64,000 nt of DNA from Oscillatoriales cyanobacterium SM2_2_1. GTDB lineage: Bacteria; Cyanobacteriota; Cyanobacteriia; Pseudanabaenales; Pseudanabaenaceae. Positions 55,462 to 64,000 of this stretch are shown here, piece by piece. The stretch is from positions 1 through 64,000 of the forward strand of contig JAAUUH010000001.1 of assembly GCA_012031145.1 (NCBI GenBank). The letters run 5' to 3'. A model generated the notes under the pieces. That model searched no databases. It was given only the letters and a program-made list of their open reading frames with translations, and was not told the origin of the DNA. A program made the translations under genes and the position numbers. Position 1 is the stretch's first letter; every line of letters begins with the position of its first letter.

Positions 55462-56640
55462 CTATGGTTTGGCTAATGGGTTCAGGAGCCGCCCGTAGAC
55501 TTCCAAGAGGGTAGCAGTGGCGTGCTGCCATGTGAAGTGTTCAGCAATGTGTTGCCGGGCCCGCTGGGCGATCGCCTTGGCGTGGTCGGAGTGTTGGGAC
55601 AGGCCGAGGATTTTGGCGGCCAGATCGGAACTGGAGCCGGGTTCGGTGAGGACAAAATGCACTTGGTCTTGGCCGAGGTCGGTGACGGCGGGAATGCGGG
55701 AACTGACGACGGGGATGCCCGTGGCCATGCCTTCTAGCACCTTAAGCGGACAGCAGCCCTGGACGAGGTTGCGATCGCACGGGGCCAGGGGAGCCACAAT
55801 CACATCGGCTTGGTGGAGGTGATGCACCAGTTGGGGTTGGGGCATGGGCGGTAAAATGTGTAGGCGATCGCCATGGCAGAGTTTTTCGGCCAGACGGGTG
55901 TAGGCCCGCAGTTGGGGTTTGGGGCCATAACCAATCAGGGTAAGGTGGGTGGGCATAGCCGCGTTGAGAAGGGCAAAGGCGCGGATCATCGTGTCAATGC
56001 CCTGCCACGGAGAAAGGGTGCCGAAATAGACGAGGTGGAGGCTGGCAGCACCAAAAAGTGGGCGATCGCAGTAGGGGAAGCAGTCGAGGTCAACACCGTT
56101 GGGAATGGTGGTGATCTGCTCCGGGGGCAGTCCGCGCTGCACCAGATAGCGCTGGGTAACCCGGCTGGGGGTCAGGAGATGATCGCTGGCCCGCAGACAG
56201 AGATCCTCTTGGGTGCGCAGTTTGGAATTGAGTACTTCGTCATCGGCAACGGCAGGATAACGATACTTCAATTCGATGGAGGGCAATCCATTGACTTCAA
56301 ACAGAAGGAGCCTGGTCCAGCGATCGCGCTCCATGGCAATAGGCAGTCCCTCAAAAATCGAGCGGATATGGAACAGGTCATAGGGGGCATAGGGCCATTG
56401 GGCCAGGGCTTGGCGAAAGGACAGGACGCGCTGAATCAGGGTTTTACCCGTGGCCGGTAGGGTGTGGTGCTGGTATCCGTCGGGATGACGTTCTACTTGG
56501 GGCTGACCCGTCGCCGAAACAGTCATTAGGTCGAGGGTGCCGAGGGTGGCGATCGCCCGGGCAAAGGCTTGAATGTGAATTGCGGCCCCCTTAGGAGCGG
56601 GAACAGTGTCGTAGGAGCAGTAGCCAAGGCGATAATTCAT
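55462..56640 (-). CDS. GT4-family glycosyltransferase
   Basis: The 392-residue enzyme has two Rossmann halves. The N-terminal acceptor part starts LGYCSYDTVPAPKGAAIHIQAFARAIA. The C-terminal donor part has LVYFGTLSPWQGIDTMIRAF, LTLIGYGPKPQL and VLEGMATGIPVVSSRIPAV, with the E-x7-E-like pattern of GT4 retaining enzymes. Donor and acceptor are not readable. It belongs with the second glycosyltransferase and the Wzz/BY-kinase to a polysaccharide group, though it is 4 kb from them. It is divergent from the SDR gene and follows tRNA-Leu. Confidence 0.87.
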   Translation of the reverse strand: MNYRLGYCSYDTVPAPKGAAIHIQAFARAIATLGTLDLMTVSATGQPQVERHPDGYQHHTLPATGKTLIQRVLSFRQALAQWPYAPYDLFHIRSIFEGLPIAMERDRWTRLLLFEVNGLPSIELKYRYPAVADDEVLNSKLRTQEDLCLRASDHLLTPSRVTQRYLVQRGLPPEQITTIPNGVDLDCFPYCDRPLFGAASLHLVYFGTLSPWQGIDTMIRAFALLNAAMPTHLTLIGYGPKPQLRAYTRLAEKLCHGDRLHILPPMPQPQLVHHLHQADVIVAPLAPCDRNLVQGCCPLKVLEGMATGIPVVSSRIPAVTDLGQDQVHFVLTEPGSSSDLAAKILGLSQHSDHAKAIAQRARQHIAEHFTWQHATATLLEVYGRLLNPLAKP

Positions 56641-56688
56641 GCGACTGTCAGGTATGATGCATAGATTATTTAGCGTGCAAAAATCCCT

Positions 56689-57639
56689 ATGCGTGTGCTA
56701 GTTATGGGCGGAACGCGATTTATTGGTGTCGCCCTCACCAAATTACTCGTAGCTCGCGGCCTTGAGGTGGTGCTGTTCAATCGTGGCAATCGACCGGCTC
56801 CCCTCGAAGGGGTAACAACCATTGTGGGCGATCGCACCGATCCCCAGCAACTGAAGGAGAAACTAGCACGGGAATCCTTTGATGTCATCTTTGATAACAA
56901 TGGACGGGAATTGAGCGATACCCAGCCACTGGCAGAAATTTTTCGCGGACGGATTCGGCATTTCGTCTATATGAGTTCGGCAGGAGTTTATAAAGAGTCG
57001 GAAATTCTGCCCTACTTTGAAACCGATGCCACCGATCCCCAAAGTCGCCATCGGGGTAAGCGGGACACCGAAGAGTACCTGTCCGCCGCCTATGCCGAAC
57101 ACGGCTTTCCCTTCACAGCCCTGCGGCCGGTTTATATCTATGGCCCCCAAAACTATAACGATGTGGAAGCTTGGTTTTTTGATCGCATTGTGCGCGATCG
57201 CCCCTTGCCCATTCCCGGCCATGGTCAGTGGATTACCCAACTCGGCCATGTGGAGGATCTGGCCGCCGCCATGGCCGCTGTAATGCAAGAAAAACGGGCA
57301 ATTGGGGAAATCTACAATATCTCTGACCTGCGCTATGTCACCTACCAAGGCCTAGCTCGGGCCTGTGCGATCGCCGCTGGCAAATCTCCCGATCACCTGC
57401 AATTTTGTTTCTACAACCCCAAGGATTTTGACTTCGGCAAACAAAAAGCCTTCCCCTTCCGGCGGCAACACTTCTTTGCCTCCATTGATAAAGCCATGAG
57501 CGACCTCGACTGGGAGCCCGAATACGACTTAGTCAGCGGACTGGAAACCTCCTTCCGCCAAGACTATCTTCTCTCCGGTCGGCACCAAGCAGCCCTCGAT
57601 TTCAGCCTCGACGACCTGATTCTCCAGCGAAAAGGCTAG
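56689..57639 (+). CDS. atypical SDR (CSP41-like NAD-dependent epimerase family)
   Basis: The 316-residue protein has the NAD-binding MRVLVMGGTRFIGVALTKLLVARG, the YMSSAGVY block in place of the classical YxxxK, and LRPVYIYGPQNY. It resembles plant CSP41 proteins, which are cyanobacterial-derived SDRs that bind RNA in chloroplasts; CSP41-like cyanobacterial proteins have no settled function. An active-site Lys is not obvious, so it may bind rather than react. It is divergent from the glycosyltransferase at 55462 and precedes the aldolase-like gene by eight bases. Confidence 0.85.
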   Translation: MRVLVMGGTRFIGVALTKLLVARGLEVVLFNRGNRPAPLEGVTTIVGDRTDPQQLKEKLARESFDVIFDNNGRELSDTQPLAEIFRGRIRHFVYMSSAGVYKESEILPYFETDATDPQSRHRGKRDTEEYLSAAYAEHGFPFTALRPVYIYGPQNYNDVEAWFFDRIVRDRPLPIPGHGQWITQLGHVEDLAAAMAAVMQEKRAIGEIYNISDLRYVTYQGLARACAIAAGKSPDHLQFCFYNPKDFDFGKQKAFPFRRQHFFASIDKAMSDLDWEPEYDLVSGLETSFRQDYLLSGRHQAALDFSLDDLILQRKG

Positions 57640-57647
57640 GGAGAACC

Positions 57648-58261
57648 ATGGATGAAGGCGTTATCACCTTTGCGATCGCCCAGTGGCAACAGCAGTCCCT
57701 TGGGGAATTTGTGGGGTACCCCATCCTCGAGCATTGGCGACAAACCCTACGACGGCACCATCTGATCGGTCTTGATGCCCAGGGCATCAGCTATGGCAAC
57801 GTCAGTCTCCGTCATCCCGCGGGGGCTTTGTGATTACCAGCAGCCAACAATCCCACCACCCGATGCTCACTCCCGCCCAATACACCTGGGTTACCGGCTA
57901 CCACCTAGAAGCCCATACCCTTACTTGCATCGGCGAACAGCCTCCCAGCAGCGAATCGGGCACCCACCACGCCCTCTACCAAATGCATCCCGCCATCGGT
58001 GCCGTCTTCCACATCCACAACATCGCACTCTGGCATGACCTGATCGATCGCCACCGTTGGCACACTAGCCCAACCATTCCCTACGGCACTGCTGCCATGG
58101 CTGTCGAAGTGGCCCAAATCTATGGGGCGATCGCCGACCCCTTCTCCCGATCCGTGTTAGCCATGGGTGGGCATCAAGATGGCGTGCTTTCCTTTGGTCG
58201 CACCTGTGATGATGCGGGAAGTTCCCTTTTGGCCCTGTGGAACCAAGCCTATTCCTCGTAG
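57648..58261 (+). CDS. class II aldolase/adducin-family protein, frame broken
   Basis: The first frame covers GVITFAIAQWQQQ to GISYGNVSLRHPAG and the second covers VITSSQQSHHPMLTPAQYTWVTGYH, then VFHIHNIALWHDLID. Adding one G to the five-G run at 57821-57825 joins them to 204 residues. The His pair (HIHN) suits the metal site of the aldolase/adducin fold, though the first His cluster is not fully typical. Substrate unknown; a sugar phosphate role would fit the polysaccharide neighbours. The end overlaps the Wzz/BY-kinase gene by 13 bases. Confidence 0.75.
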
Positions 58262-60449
58262 TCCTCTTCGTCCTCCTCATCATCATCAATGTCTAACACC
58301 GTTGCCGCCCGCTGGGAGAAACGGACTTTTTGCGCTCCATTGGCGATCGCCCCAATCAGGTTAAGGCTTTGGAGCACGGCCATGGCCTGCTGGAACTCAC
58401 TGCGGGTGACATGGCTGATTCGCCCCACCAGAATCACTCCACGACAAACTGAAGCAGCTTCTAGGGCATCGACGGTTTCTAAAACCGGTGGCGTGTCAAG
58501 GATAATTAGATCGTAGGCATGCTCCAAATGGGCAATCAGCTTCCGTAGTGCCGGCGAACTCAGTAATCGTGCTGGATCCTCAGGCACGGGCCCCGCCGTC
58601 AGCACATCAATGCCACCCTCGGTCTTGCGGATCACATCATCAACATGGCTTCCTAGGGGATCCATGAGCAGCGTCGATAGACCCTGCTTATTAGGCAGTC
58701 GCAACAGGCGGTGTAAGCTCGGGGTGGTCAAATCGCCATCCACCAGCAGCACCCGTTGGTGCATCCGCACGGCGCTACTGGCCAATCCCAAAGAAATAGT
58801 GGACTTGCCTTCCCCCCGCAGGGCAGAGGTGATCGTGACGGAGCGGAGCAACTCCCGTGGCTCCAAAAGTCGAATATTTTTGTAAATTAAATCCATGGCC
58901 GCCCGGAACGGTGTCCATTGCAAAACCTCACTGGTTCCCCGACGCGCCAGGGCACTGCTGCTTTGCCCCTTCAGGAACGGCGGCAAGAACTTACCAGAGC
59001 TGGAAGCAGACAGAGCAGCCGACTGGGGGGTAATCCCTAGCAGGGTAAGAGTAGATTGCTGCTCTAGCTCGGCAGTGGTGCGTACGGTGTCGTCCTGGAG
59101 ATCTCGCAAAAAGGCCAGACCACAGCCAATAAAGGCACCGGCAATCACACCCAGCAACAGATTGCGTCGGTGGCTAGGCTCCTCTGGGGTGCCTTCCCGT
59201 GGTTGCTCAATTACTTGCCAGTCAAAGCCGCCCCTGGCCTGCTCGACGCTGAGTTGCTGCCGCAGTTTCAGTAGTTCTTCGAGGGCAGATTGCTCCACTT
59301 GCAGGCGGGGTTTGAGGGATTCAAATTCGCTCAACAACTTGGGCAGGCGCTTGATTTCAGTTCTGAGTTCCTGCTCTTGGCGGTTTAGGACTTGCTGGCG
59401 GACTTGGAGTTGGCGCAGGGTGGCCGCAGCCTCAATTAACTGACTGGCTAGCCCTTGATCAAGGCCAGAGGTGGCAGCTTCCGCGCCTTGGGTGAGGCGT
59501 TGACGCTCGCGGCCTTGGGCGGTTTCTAGCTGTCTGAGGCGTTCACGCAGGGCACGAACGGTGGGTGAAGCAGTAGTAAAGCGGGTTTCCTCCTGGATCA
59601 GTTGAACTTTAGCCTTTTGAATTTCAGCTTCAAGGGCTTGGAAGGTACTGGACTGGGCCAGACGCGTGGCTTGGGCCGCTTGCACGGGCGATCGCCCAAA
59701 CTTTGCTGCAAGGTGTCGTAGCGGGACTGTACCTGCTGGAGTTCCAAGGATGTGGCCCGCCGCTGTTGTTCAATACTGGATAGGGCCGCTGTCACCTCAG
59801 TCATCCGCTGACTGGCATCAAAGAGGTTGTGCTTGCGGCGAAAGGCTTCGAGGTCGTTGGTCGCTTCGGCAATTTTTTTCCGGGCTTTAGGGATTTGCTG
59901 GTCAATAAACTCCAGTCCACTGGTCAGGCGCTTTTCCTGCTGCTCCCGGTTATATTCCAAATACACCTGCTCAAAGGCCTGAAGCACGTCCCGCGTTTTG
60001 GTGGGGCTATCGCTGGTATATTCCACGGCAATAATCTTGGTTGCCGTCTGCCCGCGGGAAATCTGCTCCACCCTCAGGGATTGCCCCAATTCCCTGCCAA
60101 TGCCGGGGTAGCGGGGGGCCAGGATCTGTCGCGCCCGCTCGAACATTTGGGAAGAGCGCATCAGGGTCAGTTGGGTGGCATAGTCGATCTGAACGTTGGT
60201 CTCGGCCGTGATTGGGCTTTCGTCCTTACTGCGGGAACGATAGTTGGGTTCCACCAACAATTGCATTTGACTGCGATAGGAAGATTTAGAAAGTAGATTC
60301 ACCACCAAGGCCCCGGCGATGCCCAGGCCTACACAGCCAATCACCCACCATTTGCGCCGCCCAAGCACCGCAAACAGCTTGCCGTAGCCCATATCGGTTT
60401 CGGTGGGAGTCGAGGTTGTGCCGGAGAGTAGGGGTTGGCTAGAAGTCAT
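58249..60449 (-). CDS. Wzz/BY-kinase polysaccharide co-polymerase, frame broken
   Basis: A Wzc-like protein controlling export polysaccharide length. Start ATG 60449. The Wzz part has the first span WWVIGCVGLGIAGALVVNLL and a long coiled coil, ending with a second span NLLLGVIAGAFIGCGLAFL. The cytosolic BY-kinase has Walker A SALRGEGKSTISLGLA, A' VLLVDGDLTTPS and B LIILDTPPVLE. The C-terminus is acidic (DIDDDEEDEEDYEE) with few tyrosines instead of the usual Tyr cluster. The frames meet at GGGCGATCGCCC; adding one G at 59695-59697 (complement) restores 733 residues. The glycosyltransferase at 60497 is 47 bases upstream on the same strand. Confidence 0.9.
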
Positions 60450-60496
60450 AGCTAGGGGTTCCTCATCAGGGGTAACAAGTGGATAACACGTCAAAA

Positions 60497-61633
60497 TTAG
60501 GTAATGAATTCTGATGTCAACGGGGCAGTCCGAGTGGTACACACCTCCGCAATCAGCCGATCAAGCTTTTGGAAGAACACCGGACGGGAAAAGTTCTCGA
60601 GGGCGTGCTGGCGAATCGCTGCGGGGTGCCACGATCGCCCCTCAAAGGCACGCACTGCCTCAATAATTGCCGCAGGTGTTTGCTGCCTAAAAAACAACCC
60701 CGTCTCCCCCTCCCGCTGGGTATCCAGGACACCGCCACAGCCATAGCTGAGCACCGGGGTGCCGCTGACATTGGCCTCGATGGGCACCAAGCCATAGTCT
60801 TCCACGGCAGCGACGATCACCGCCTTGGCGTTGGCCATCCACTGGGTGCGGGCCGTGTCGCTCACCTCGCCTAGAAACTCGATCTGGGGCGATCGCACGA
60901 GGGACTCCAACCGCCGCCGTTCTGGGCCATCCCCCATAATCTTGAGGGGCAAGCCTAAGGCATTAAAAGCCTCAATGACACAGTCCACCCGCTTGTAGCC
61001 CAGCAAACGGGCTGCCACCAAATAAAACTCCTGCTTTTGCTCACCATAGGTAAATTTAGTTTCGTCAATGGGGTAATGGAGCACGACCGCTGGCTTGTGG
61101 TAGACCGACTCAATGCGTTGTTTCACCGTTGTCGAGTTAGCCACATAGAGGTCAGGCCCCTGGGCAATGGCATAGTCCTGCTGACGCATCAGGGCAAAGA
61201 TTGGCTCCAGCAGGGGGCGAATCCGCCGGTAGCGGGGAAATTCCCGCAGATAGGTGGTGGTGTCCCACAAAAAGCGGGTGATATTGTGACAAAAACAGAT
61301 ATGTTTGGCATCAGGTCGCCGCCGGACTGCCTTGGCAAAACTGGTTGTGCTGGTGAGCAGCAAGTCATAGGCCGTCAAATCGAGGGACTGGAACGCCCCG
61401 TAGTAGAGCGGGGCCAACAGGCGAAAGTAACGGGTAGCTCCCGGTAGATGCTGGAGGTAGGTAGTCTGCACCGGGCGATCGCCGAGGTCAATCGTTCGTG
61501 CCGGGTCGTAGAGGGAGGTCAGAACATCCGCCTCGGGGAGATGATGACAAAAAAGCTCAAAAACCCGCTCGGCACCACCCCGTTGGGTGAGGTAGTCGTG
61601 GATGAGGGCAATATTTATCGGCTTTTGGGTCAT
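60497..61633 (-). CDS. GT4-family glycosyltransferase, WbaZ-like
   Basis: The 378-residue enzyme opens NIALIHDYLTQRGGAERVFELFC, the family start, and has FLVAARLLGYKRVDCVIEAF-like donor sequence, IMGDGPERRRLE and PIEANVSGTPVLSYGCGGV with the EX7E pattern. It resembles WbaZ/WcaI mannosyl- and glycosyltransferases of O-antigen and exopolysaccharide loci. It lies upstream of the Wzz/BY-kinase gene on the same strand, 47 bases apart, so it should be in the same operon. The donor cannot be read. Confidence 0.88.
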   Translation of the reverse strand: MTQKPINIALIHDYLTQRGGAERVFELFCHHLPEADVLTSLYDPARTIDLGDRPVQTTYLQHLPGATRYFRLLAPLYYGAFQSLDLTAYDLLLTSTTSFAKAVRRRPDAKHICFCHNITRFLWDTTTYLREFPRYRRIRPLLEPIFALMRQQDYAIAQGPDLYVANSTTVKQRIESVYHKPAVVLHYPIDETKFTYGEQKQEFYLVAARLLGYKRVDCVIEAFNALGLPLKIMGDGPERRRLESLVRSPQIEFLGEVSDTARTQWMANAKAVIVAAVEDYGLVPIEANVSGTPVLSYGCGGVLDTQREGETGLFFRQQTPAAIIEAVRAFEGRSWHPAAIRQHALENFSRPVFFQKLDRLIAEVCTTRTAPLTSEFIT

Positions 61634-61936
61634 ATCGTGATCATTACGGCAATTGAAGGGGAGTGGTAGGGGCTTAATTTTTTTTCTACATTTCCTAAAT
61701 GTTGCCCTTTGTAGCTATTGGTCAATTTTTATGGCGCTGGAGCTAACCCTAGCAAACGCTGACTTTTTAGCTATTTTTGGCGTCATTGGCGGATGATCAC
61801 GCTTTTTATCCCTAGTGTACGCGCCCCCTTCCGCGACTTTTGAAATTGGGGGGAATCGAAAAGTTATATTTATTGGAGGATTTTGGATAACTAGGTTATT
61901 TTTGGCCCATACTTTGGTTACACCCTTCTCAGCAAA
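61634..61936. other. intergenic region before STAND gene
   Basis: About 300 bases, rather AT-rich, with an eight-T run near 61678. It holds the promoters of the divergent glycosyltransferase and STAND genes. No gene is supported. Confidence 0.6.
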
Positions 61937-64000
61937 ATGACCGCCGAAGAGCAACTCGAAGCCCTAGAGAGCCACTTTAGTAACCATACCTTGACCACCG
62001 TGGAGCGCTCAGTATTTCTTGGGGTTTGGCGAGGCTTGTCCTATGCCGAAATCGCTAAGGAAACCGGGTATAACGCTGGCTACATCAAGCTGGTGAGTCA
62101 TAAACTCTGGCATAAAATTTCGGAGCTGGTGGGGGAAAAGGTCACAAAATCCAATCTTCCGGCGGCGGTGCGTCACTTTTTGCTGCAGCAGGGGGCAACA
62201 TCACCGCCTGTAGTAGAGTCGATGCCCCAATTAACTCCCCAGAATCAAGATTGGGGGGAGGTGGCGGATGTATCGGTTTTTTATGGTCGAGAAAGGGAAC
62301 TAGAGACCCTCGTCCAGTGGATTGAGGGCGATCGCTGCAGGCTGGTGGCGCTCCATGGCATGGGGGGGCTGGGCAAAACGTCCCTTTCCGTCAAAATGAC
62401 CCAGAGTCTCCAGTCCCATTTCGAGTTTCTGTCCTGGCGCTCGTTCAATAATGTCAAGCCGCCGGCCGAAATTTTAGCCCAGTGGATTCACTTTGTCTCG
62501 AAGCAGCAGGAGACAGAGTTTGATGACGATGTGGAGACCTTGCTCTCGCGGCTGTTGGAATATTTGCGCCGACACCGGTGTCTGCTAGTGGCGGATAATT
62601 TTGAGTCCGTGCTTCAGGGTGGAGAACATGTCGGCACCTACAACAAGGATTACGAGCAGTATGGGCTGATTCTTAAACGTTTGGGGGAAGTGTCCCACCG
62701 TAGTTGTCTGGTGGTCACCACTCGAGAACTGCCGGCCGAAATTGCCAACCTAGAGGGCGATCGCCTACCAGTGAGGGTGCTACGGCTGGCAGGGTTAGAG
62801 GAGGCGGCTGCGGAGCAAATGCTGGCAGCCAAGGGGTTGGTGGGTGACCAACGGGATATTCACCGACTGGTGGAATGGTATCGGGGTAATCCCTTGGCAC
62901 TCAAAATTGCGGCGACGTCGATTAAGGAAATTTTTGCTGATAGCATCAATCGCTTTTTAGAGCACCGCACCATTAGTTTTAGTGGCGTCAGCAAACTATT
63001 GGAGCAGCAGTTTAAGCGCCTCTCGGCGATTGAAAAGCAGGTGATGTACTGGTTGGCGATCAACCGCGAACCCTGCTCAGAGCAAGAATTACAGTCGGAT
63101 ATTGTGCCCCAAGTGGAGCTTGCTGATCTCATGCACGCCCTCAGCTCCCTGAAACGGCGATCGCTCCTAGAACAGAGTGGGCGCGGCTTCACCCAACAGC
63201 CCGTGGTGATGGAGTACGTCTCGACGCTGTTGGTGGAGCAGTTTTACTATGAAATCTCCCAGGATCAGCCCATTGGCGTGCTTTCAGCGATCCAGGCACG
63301 GTTGCAAAAGCAATTATTTTATTTGCGCCACTACGCCCTAGTAAAGGCCTCGGCCAAGGATTACATTCGCCAGACTCAGGAGCGGATACTGCTGGAACCT
63401 TTGATCTCGAAGCTGCTGACCAAGCTGGAGAGCAAAACGGTGATCGCCGAGCAAATCAATGACCTTTTATTGGAACTGCGGCGGCGTGATCGCCGTGGCG
63501 GGCAGGAGGGGGGCAGCGACTATGCCGCGGGGAATATGCTTAACCTGCTGGGGTGGCTGAGGGCCGATCTGCGGGGAGCAGACTTTTCCACCATGCCGAT
63601 CCGCCAGGCCTATTTGGCTGAGGTGCCCCTGCACAATGTTTCGTTCCGAAATTCCAAATTCCAAAAAACCGTCTTTGCCGAAGTGATTGGCGGCGTGCTT
63701 TGCACAGCCTTTAGCCCCGATGGGAACCACTTGGCCGTGGGAGACTCCAAGGGGGAAATTCATTTGTGGCGAGTGCGGGACGGACGCCCTTTGCTGACCC
63801 TGAAGGGCCATGGCGGCTGGGTGTCAACCCTGGCTTTTAGTCCCGACAGTCAGCTTTTGGTCAGTGGCAGCTATGACCAGACTCTGAAGCTTTGGGATGT
63901 ATCTACTGGTTCCTGCCAGCGGACACTGCGGGGCTTTATTGGTCAGGTGACAGCAGTAGTCTATAGCCCCGACGGACAATTTTTGGCCAGCGGCCATGCC
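61937..64000 (+). CDS. STAND NTPase with HTH, NB-ARC and WD40 (partial)
   Basis: The frame is open from an ATG at 61937 to the window edge (688 codons). The N-terminal ~90 residues (ERSVFLGVWRGLSYAEIAKETGYNAGYIKLVSHKLW) match the HTH found on cyanobacterial vMAP-type proteins. NB-ARC follows: Walker A HGMGGLGKTSLS (residues ~140-151), Walker B LLVADNFES (~215), and GNPLALKIAATS. Then comes a helical part, a short pentapeptide-like stretch (LRADLRGADFS, LHNVSFRNSKF) and WD40 repeats beginning FSPDGNHLAVGDSKGEIHLW. Such proteins resemble antiviral or regulatory STAND ATPases, where the repeats sense and the N-terminus acts. The HTH effector is not a nuclease, so a signalling role is also possible. 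The C-terminus is outside the window. Confidence 0.9.
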   Translation, partial: MTAEEQLEALESHFSNHTLTTVERSVFLGVWRGLSYAEIAKETGYNAGYIKLVSHKLWHKISELVGEKVTKSNLPAAVRHFLLQQGATSPPVVESMPQLTPQNQDWGEVADVSVFYGRERELETLVQWIEGDRCRLVALHGMGGLGKTSLSVKMTQSLQSHFEFLSWRSFNNVKPPAEILAQWIHFVSKQQETEFDDDVETLLSRLLEYLRRHRCLLVADNFESVLQGGEHVGTYNKDYEQYGLILKRLGEVSHRSCLVVTTRELPAEIANLEGDRLPVRVLRLAGLEEAAAEQMLAAKGLVGDQRDIHRLVEWYRGNPLALKIAATSIKEIFADSINRFLEHRTISFSGVSKLLEQQFKRLSAIEKQVMYWLAINREPCSEQELQSDIVPQVELADLMHALSSLKRRSLLEQSGRGFTQQPVVMEYVSTLLVEQFYYEISQDQPIGVLSAIQARLQKQLFYLRHYALVKASAKDYIRQTQERILLEPLISKLLTKLESKTVIAEQINDLLLELRRRDRRGGQEGGSDYAAGNMLNLLGWLRADLRGADFSTMPIRQAYLAEVPLHNVSFRNSKFQKTVFAEVIGGVLCTAFSPDGNHLAVGDSKGEIHLWRVRDGRPLLTLKGHGGWVSTLAFSPDSQLLVSGSYDQTLKLWDVSTGSCQRTLRGFIGQVTAVVYSPDGQFLASGHA

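Noticed and set aside
61715-61954. Minus-strand open frame before the STAND gene
   Set aside because: Overlaps the STAND start and shows no protein family features.

Overview
The window comes from the chromosome of a cyanobacterium. Direct evidence is a photosystem II operon (psbD-psbC), an unlisted psbI, the plastid-type ribosomal protein Ycf65/PSRP-3, a plant-like zeta-carotene isomerase, several cyanobacteria-only small proteins, and the HIP1 octamer GCGATCGC repeated throughout. Most of the window is GC-rich; a few AT-richer islands (about 5.1-6.2 kb, 47.4-48.2 kb, 53.6-55.1 kb) look acquired. The species cannot be named from sequence alone.

Layout. 0-7 kb: a secreted repeat protein, an LTxxQ periplasmic protein divergent from a DesK/NarL-type two-component pair, lipA, a PatA-like response regulator, an AT-rich DUF6883/DUF4926 pair and rbfA. 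7-12 kb: a likely operon ilvD-maf-Z-ISO, a lipoprotein and dapB. 12-22 kb: a solitary Dam-like DNA methylase, a long coiled-coil membrane protein, glmS, a three-gene membrane operon (one with YtxH), a REC protein with a degenerate GGDEF, prmC, thrC and a HAD phosphatase. 22-26 kb: ycf65, psbC, psbD, mscS. 27-36 kb: an FHA-FHA-flavoprotein, mnmE, GNAT, gcvT, mtnP, a cyclophilin lipoprotein, a UPF0718 permease, an ABC exporter and psbI. 37-46 kb: a YheT hydrolase, a BtuR/CobO-like protein without a P-loop, a BlaI/M56 pair, DUF1997, a diguanylate cyclase, ssb, a large sensor kinase and plsY. 46-53 kb: two small conserved proteins, gatC, a decayed class D beta-lactamase, tgt, a LapA-like protein, cca, larE and purB. 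53-55 kb: a Doc toxin with a DNA-binding partner that has an early stop, then tRNA-Leu(UAA). 55-61.6 kb: an exopolysaccharide group (two glycosyltransferases, an epimerase-like SDR, a class II aldolase, a Wzz/BY-kinase). 61.9-64 kb: the start of a STAND NTPase (HTH, NB-ARC, pentapeptide-like stretch, WD40) running off the end.

Two global observations matter for any reader. First, eleven genes, including ones that should be essential (psbD, dapB, ssb), are each split by a single-base indel. In every case one base restores a full-length product. Four of the eleven are a lost G at the edge of a HIP1 site. This looks like a sequencing artefact, possibly linked to base modification at HIP1, and should be resolved before calling any of them a pseudogene. 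The beta-lactamase (nonsense codon, altered motifs) and the Doc partner (TAA) are different and look truly damaged. Second, three families of short dispersed repeats all lie between convergent genes, as if they act as terminators or barriers there.

Much of the window is housekeeping (tRNA processing and modification, amino-acid and lipoate synthesis, photosystem II) laid out compactly, with several convergent genes overlapping at their 3' ends. The accessory part is the polysaccharide group, the toxin pair and the STAND protein at the right end.
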